This document shows positions 7,249 through 9,299 of a stretch of 9,299 nucleotides of DNA, one piece after another (position 1 is the first letter of the stretch; each line of letters begins with the position of its first letter). The notes below the pieces were generated by a model. That model was not told the DNA's origin and ran no database searches. It saw nothing but the letters and a program-made list of their open reading frames with translations. This DNA is from JANXVV01 sp038230975. Lineage in GTDB: Bacteria; Planctomycetota; Phycisphaerae; Tepidisphaerales; Tepidisphaeraceae. The stretch is from contig JBBRMF010000207.1 in assembly GCA_038230975.1 (NCBI GenBank), positions 1 to 9,299 of the forward strand, written 5' to 3'. The translations under genes and the position numbers were made by a program.

Positions 7249-7435
7249 AATGATACCGCTGCGCATAGGGATCGATCAGCCTCGGCCGGCACACCTGCCT
7301 GACCTTCTCGAACAGCACAGGATTCTCTCGCAATCCTGCGCGAAGTTGCTCCCAGTCCGCACGGCCTCCGCGCGCGATCAAGTCGTCGATCGCGGCAAGC
7401 GTGTAATCTTCATGGTTGAGATGCCGATGCAGCAT
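7223..7435 (-). pseudogene. Small conserved hypothetical protein, C-terminus apparently replaced
   Basis: The 70-residue frame starts MLHRHLNHEDYTLAAIDDLI and continues through RADWEQLRAGLRENPVLFEK to DPYAQRYHF. From memory this resembles a family of small bacterial proteins with an AIDDLIxRG...DPYAQRYHFW pattern, often encoded just upstream of a nucleotidyltransferase (AbiEii-like) gene. That partner is absent here. After RYHF the frame continues as KQSVCFA, which is simply the antisense of the last codons of the VOC gene, and stops at 7225. The usual W and the following tail seem to be lost, so I call it a 3'-truncated remnant at a rearrangement junction near 7247. The frame is open upstream to an ATG at 7474, but ATG 7435 better fits the family start. 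Whether it is still expressed is unknown. Confidence 0.5.
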
Positions 7436-7474
7436 ATTCCCGATCCTATCACAATCGAGTTGACCGATGAACAA

Positions 7475-7794
7475 GCCCGATGTTGGCGTGGGCCTATTTT
7501 ATTTTTGTTTCCGTGATGCCCATCGTGGAACGGAAGGCATGCCCACGCCCGCGTGGGACACGGCAGCCTTCGACGATGCGATCCGCCCTTTCCTGGCAGA
7601 AGACCCCCAAAAAAACCACGACAAGGCTTTCGACCTCACGACAATGAAGCCTACCAGCCTTGCCGTGGCCTACCGCGTGAATTCGGCCCTCGCACCGCAG
7701 GGCGAAGGCACCGGAGCGATGCCAGGACTCTCGATGCCGCGCTCGAACGATCCATGAACCGCTCGATTCCGGGCATGCAAGCTTTGGAAGTCGC
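7475..7794. other. Intergenic stretch without a confident gene
   Basis: About 320 bases between the small ORF and the DGR template repeat. A 9-bp inverted repeat GGCGTGGGC / GCCCACGCC lies at 7485-7493 and 7541-7549, enclosing an AT-rich segment (CTATTTTATTTTTGTTT). A plus-strand frame of 96 codons (7467-7757) and a minus-strand frame running on from the template repeat (to 7494) are both open, but neither has a recognisable domain. The minus-strand frame is only the read-through of the template repeat. This is probably non-coding or a decayed remnant in the island. Confidence 0.4.
7485..7549. repeat. 9-bp inverted repeat flanking an AT-rich segment
   Basis: GGCGTGGGC at 7485-7493 and its exact reverse complement at 7541-7549, with a 47-nt spacer. 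GCATGCCCACGCC-type arms are common in small non-autonomous repeats, but no second copy exists in this window to support that. It could also end the transcript coming from the retroelement. Confidence 0.3.
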
Positions 7795-7799
7795 TTGCG

Positions 7800-7920
7800 A
7801 GAGTGCAGCACGACACGGAACCCGATATTGTTGTTCCGATTGTCAGGCGCGTTCCTGTTGCGGTTGGCGGAACGACAATTGTCGGGATTGTTGTTCCATG
7901 ACCCGCCGCGCAGAACACGC
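7800..7920 (-). repeat. DGR template repeat (TR)
   Basis: Read on the minus strand in the target frame (ATG at 7932-7930), the segment gives MPNAPRVLRGGSW, then NNNPDNCRSANRNRNAPDNR, then NNNIGFRVVLHSRK. That is the conserved end of sulfatase-modifying-factor/C-type-lectin-fold targets, with variable positions written as Asn. The adenine-rich core is at 7824-7895, with 11 AAC/AAT codons and two GAC codons. Replacing any A in this core, in this frame, cannot create a stop codon, as expected of a DGR template. GGGTTCCGTG-rich sequence at 7810-7823 would be the constant end where the cDNA primes (IMH-like). The outer limits are estimates, because no variable repeat is available for alignment. 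Confidence 0.88.
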
Positions 7921-9003
7921 GGGGCGTTCGGCATCGACCCGCCCAAGCGTCCGTCTGAACGTCCATTCGCGGCTCATTTGGCGCAGCAGGCACGAGCTAT
8001 CGGCCTGCCGCGCATGTCCGATCCAACTGTCGAGCCGCGTCCGAATCGTCGCCCAATCGATTTGGCCCGCGGCATATGCCCGGCGCATCCATCGGCTGCG
8101 CCGCCGCATCGCGACGATATTGTCCCTCTTCAACAGGCGATGCGACGGCCACATTCGATATCCGACAAAACTCGTCCCCTCTTCCACGCTGCGTCCGTGC
8201 AGTCGCTCAGCATGGATTCGCAGACGATTCGCGGCAAGTTGTTCGGACGCGGTGTGCATGCTTTCTCGCAGCTTTCCTCGATCGTTATCCAGAATGATGA
8301 AGTCATCGCAATAGCGCACATACCCGCCCACCCCAAGGACGCTGGTCAGCAGATGATCGAGGTCGTTGAGCATCCAATTGGCGAACCATTGGCTCGTCAA
8401 ATTCCCGATCGGCAGTCCGCGGCGGCGTTGGAAAGGGGTGAACAAATCATCCCCTTCGTACCATTCCACGGTCGATTCCTGGTCGTTGGAACCATCCAGG
8501 ATCAAATCCATCAGGCAAAGCACGCGGTTGTCCTTGGTGAGCCGACGAAACTTTTCCTTTAAGATGGCGTGATCGATGCTCGGGAAAAACTTGCAAATAT
8601 CGCACTGGGCGAAATACCTGTTGCGCCGCATCAATTCCATCAGGCGATCCGACGCCGCATGCGTACCCTTGCCGGCGCGGCAGGCGTAACTGTCGGGATG
8701 AAAATGCCGATCCAGAATCGGTTCCAGCACATTCATCAGCGCGTGATGCACCACGCGGTCCCTATAAGGTGCGGCTGAAATTAATCGACGCTTGGGGCGA
8801 GTGATCCAATGCGAGCGAAACGCGCCGGGCCGATAGGTTCCGTCGTCCAGTTCTTTCGCAAGGCGGAATAGTTGCATCTCGAGCGTGAAGTTGAAATGCT
8901 GCACGGCGTGCCGATCGCGCTTGCCGCGCTGGGCCTTGCAGGCCGCCAAAACGAGGTTGGGCCAGGCGATTACTTTCTCCCACAGTTGGCCGTAACGCTT
9001 CAT
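7843..9003 (-). CDS. DGR reverse transcriptase
   Basis: The 386-residue enzyme carries reverse-transcriptase motifs in order: the N-terminal RT block RPKRRLISAAPYRDRVVHHA, then YACRAGKGTHAA, the catalytic DICKFFPSIDH (D135), motif 4 GLPIGNLTSQWFAN (I199-Q205), and the active site YCDD (Y231-D234). A thumb region with GTSFVGYRMWPSHRLLKR follows. The IGxxxSQ form of motif 4, in place of QGxxxSP of group II intron and retroviral enzymes, is the hallmark of the DGR clade, whose members are error-prone at template adenines. GGAGA at 9015-9011 lies 7 nt before the ATG. The family body ends near residue 355 (...SREWTFRR). The last ~30 residues (VMEQQSRQLSFRQPQQERA) are read from the template repeat in a different frame, so the tail is probably a by-product. 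It lies 79 bp behind avd. Confidence 0.95.
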   Translation of the reverse strand: MKRYGQLWEKVIAWPNLVLAACKAQRGKRDRHAVQHFNFTLEMQLFRLAKELDDGTYRPGAFRSHWITRPKRRLISAAPYRDRVVHHALMNVLEPILDRHFHPDSYACRAGKGTHAASDRLMELMRRNRYFAQCDICKFFPSIDHAILKEKFRRLTKDNRVLCLMDLILDGSNDQESTVEWYEGDDLFTPFQRRRGLPIGNLTSQWFANWMLNDLDHLLTSVLGVGGYVRYCDDFIILDNDRGKLRESMHTASEQLAANRLRIHAERLHGRSVEEGTSFVGYRMWPSHRLLKRDNIVAMRRRSRWMRRAYAAGQIDWATIRTRLDSWIGHARQADSSCLLRQMSREWTFRRTLGRVDAERPACSARRVMEQQSRQLSFRQPQQERA

Positions 9004-9010
9004 GGGCTTT

Positions 9011-9015
9011 TCTCC
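9011..9015 (-). promoter_or_regulatory. Shine-Dalgarno GGAGA of the reverse transcriptase
   Basis: GGAGA on the minus strand, 7 nt before the ATG at 9003-9001. It supports that start and independent translation initiation from avd. Confidence 0.6.
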
Positions 9016-9065
9016 AATATAGCCCGCCGTTTACGTTGGTTCTTCCGCATGATCGAAGAATAGAA

Positions 9066-9081
9066 CCGGCGTCAATGCCGG
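9066..9081 (-). terminator. Small hairpin between avd and RT, possible attenuator
   Basis: On the minus strand CCGGC-ATTGAC-GCCGG begins right after the avd stop codon and is followed by TTCTATTCTT. A 5-bp GC stem with a T-rich tail resembles a weak intrinsic terminator that could lower RT expression relative to avd. The stem is short, so the function is uncertain. Confidence 0.35.
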
Positions 9082-9082
9082 G

Positions 9083-9299
9083 CTAAATGGGTTCGGCCCT
9101 GAAGGCGCTCTTCGTCCACCCCCCGATCTGCGAACCGATGTCCAGCATCAACTTAGTCGCGTGGCCGTGGCTGTCCACCGAGATCGCCCGCAGATCTTTT
9201 GCCAATCGCACTTGAAAGCGAAGGATCTCCAATTCGAGGTTCGCGTCATTGAGGAACGCGACTTTTTCCTTCGCATATTTGGCCGAGAGCAGCAGGGCC
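9083..9299 (-). CDS. avd: DGR accessory variability protein Avd, C-terminal part
   Basis: The frame is open from the right window edge to TAG at 9085-9083, giving the last 72 residues: ALLLSAKYAKEKVAFLNDAN, then LELEILRFQVRLAKDLRAIS, then VDSHGHATKLMLDIGSQIGG and WTKSAFRAEPI. This is the helical, basic C-terminal half of the small four-helix-bundle Avd family. Avd forms a pentameric ring that binds the DGR reverse transcriptase and template RNA, and is needed for mutagenic retrohoming. The N-terminal helices lie outside the window. The usual Avd length is about 110-130 residues, so the start should be within about 200 bp of the edge. It is followed after 79 bp by the reverse transcriptase on the same strand. 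Confidence 0.85.
   Translation of the reverse strand, partial: ALLLSAKYAKEKVAFLNDANLELEILRFQVRLAKDLRAISVDSHGHATKLMLDIGSQIGGWTKSAFRAEPI

Larger units (their letters stand above)
7795..9299 (-). mobile_element. Diversity-generating retroelement (avd 3' part, RT, template repeat)
   Basis: In transcription order on the minus strand: the accessory gene avd (partial at the right edge), a reverse transcriptase with the DGR-specific motif IGNLTSQ, and an adenine-rich template repeat overlapping the RT stop. DGRs copy the template RNA with random changes at adenines and write the cDNA into a variable repeat in a target gene, diversifying a ligand-binding protein. The template here decodes to an FGE-sulfatase/CLec-type C-terminus. 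No matching variable repeat was found in 1-9299, so the target lies outside the window, most likely just upstream of avd. All components seen are intact. Confidence 0.9.

Noticed and set aside
7494..7946. Minus-strand frame starting MGGSMPNAPRVLRGGSW as a real target protein
   Set aside because: It is the template repeat read in the target frame, with no N-terminal body of an FGE/CLec protein before it and random-looking sequence after it. The Asn-rich core is the TR form, not a diversified VR.
7795..8562. Plus-strand open frames (250-plus codons) opposite the reverse transcriptase
   Set aside because: Antisense shadows; no domain recognisable, while the minus strand carries all RT motifs.
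7843..9003. Group II intron maturase or retron RT
   Set aside because: Motif 4 is IGNLTSQ rather than QGxxxSP, no maturase/HNH part or intron RNA ends are present, and an Avd gene and an A-rich template repeat lie next to it.

Overview
The window looks like a chromosomal segment of a planctomycete-like bacterium. This is an inference from the gene families: a CdsA with an altered signature motif, a membrane-anchored coiled-coil protein with a C-terminal BRCT-like domain, an SLBB/Wza-type export protein, and a diversity-generating retroelement whose template encodes a sulfatase-modifying-factor-type C-type-lectin fold. No rRNA, tRNA, CRISPR array or transposase was recognised.

Left part (1-3974): on the minus strand, the N-terminus of a polysaccharide-export-like protein runs off the left edge, and behind it lies a CDP-diglyceride synthase gene (cdsA). 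Divergent to cdsA is a small plus-strand lipoprotein gene. It converges on a long minus-strand gene for a TM / coiled-coil / beta-barrel / BRCT-like protein, and a very long hairpin separates the two. Two copies of an 80-bp intergenic repeat built of two small hairpins sit at 1430-1512 and 3759-3838, each between divergent genes.

Middle (3975-7248): a complete polA (5' nuclease, intact 3'-5' proofreading, polymerase) is followed 28 bp later by a small VOC/glyoxalase-like gene, probably in the same operon.

Right part (7223-9299): an accessory region on the minus strand. A small ORF appears to lose its normal C-terminus exactly at the stop codon of the VOC gene, marking a probable island junction. 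A poorly coding 350-bp stretch follows, then a diversity-generating retroelement (DGR): the 3' part of avd (cut by the right edge), the DGR reverse transcriptase, and an adenine-rich template repeat (TR) that overlaps the last codons of the reverse transcriptase. The TR decodes to RVLRGGSWNNN...NIGFRVV, the C-terminus of an FGE-sulfatase/CLec-fold target. No variable-repeat copy or target gene is inside the window; the target is expected beyond the right edge or elsewhere in the genome. In operation, reverse transcriptase plus Avd would copy the TR RNA with errors at adenines and replace the variable repeat of that target.
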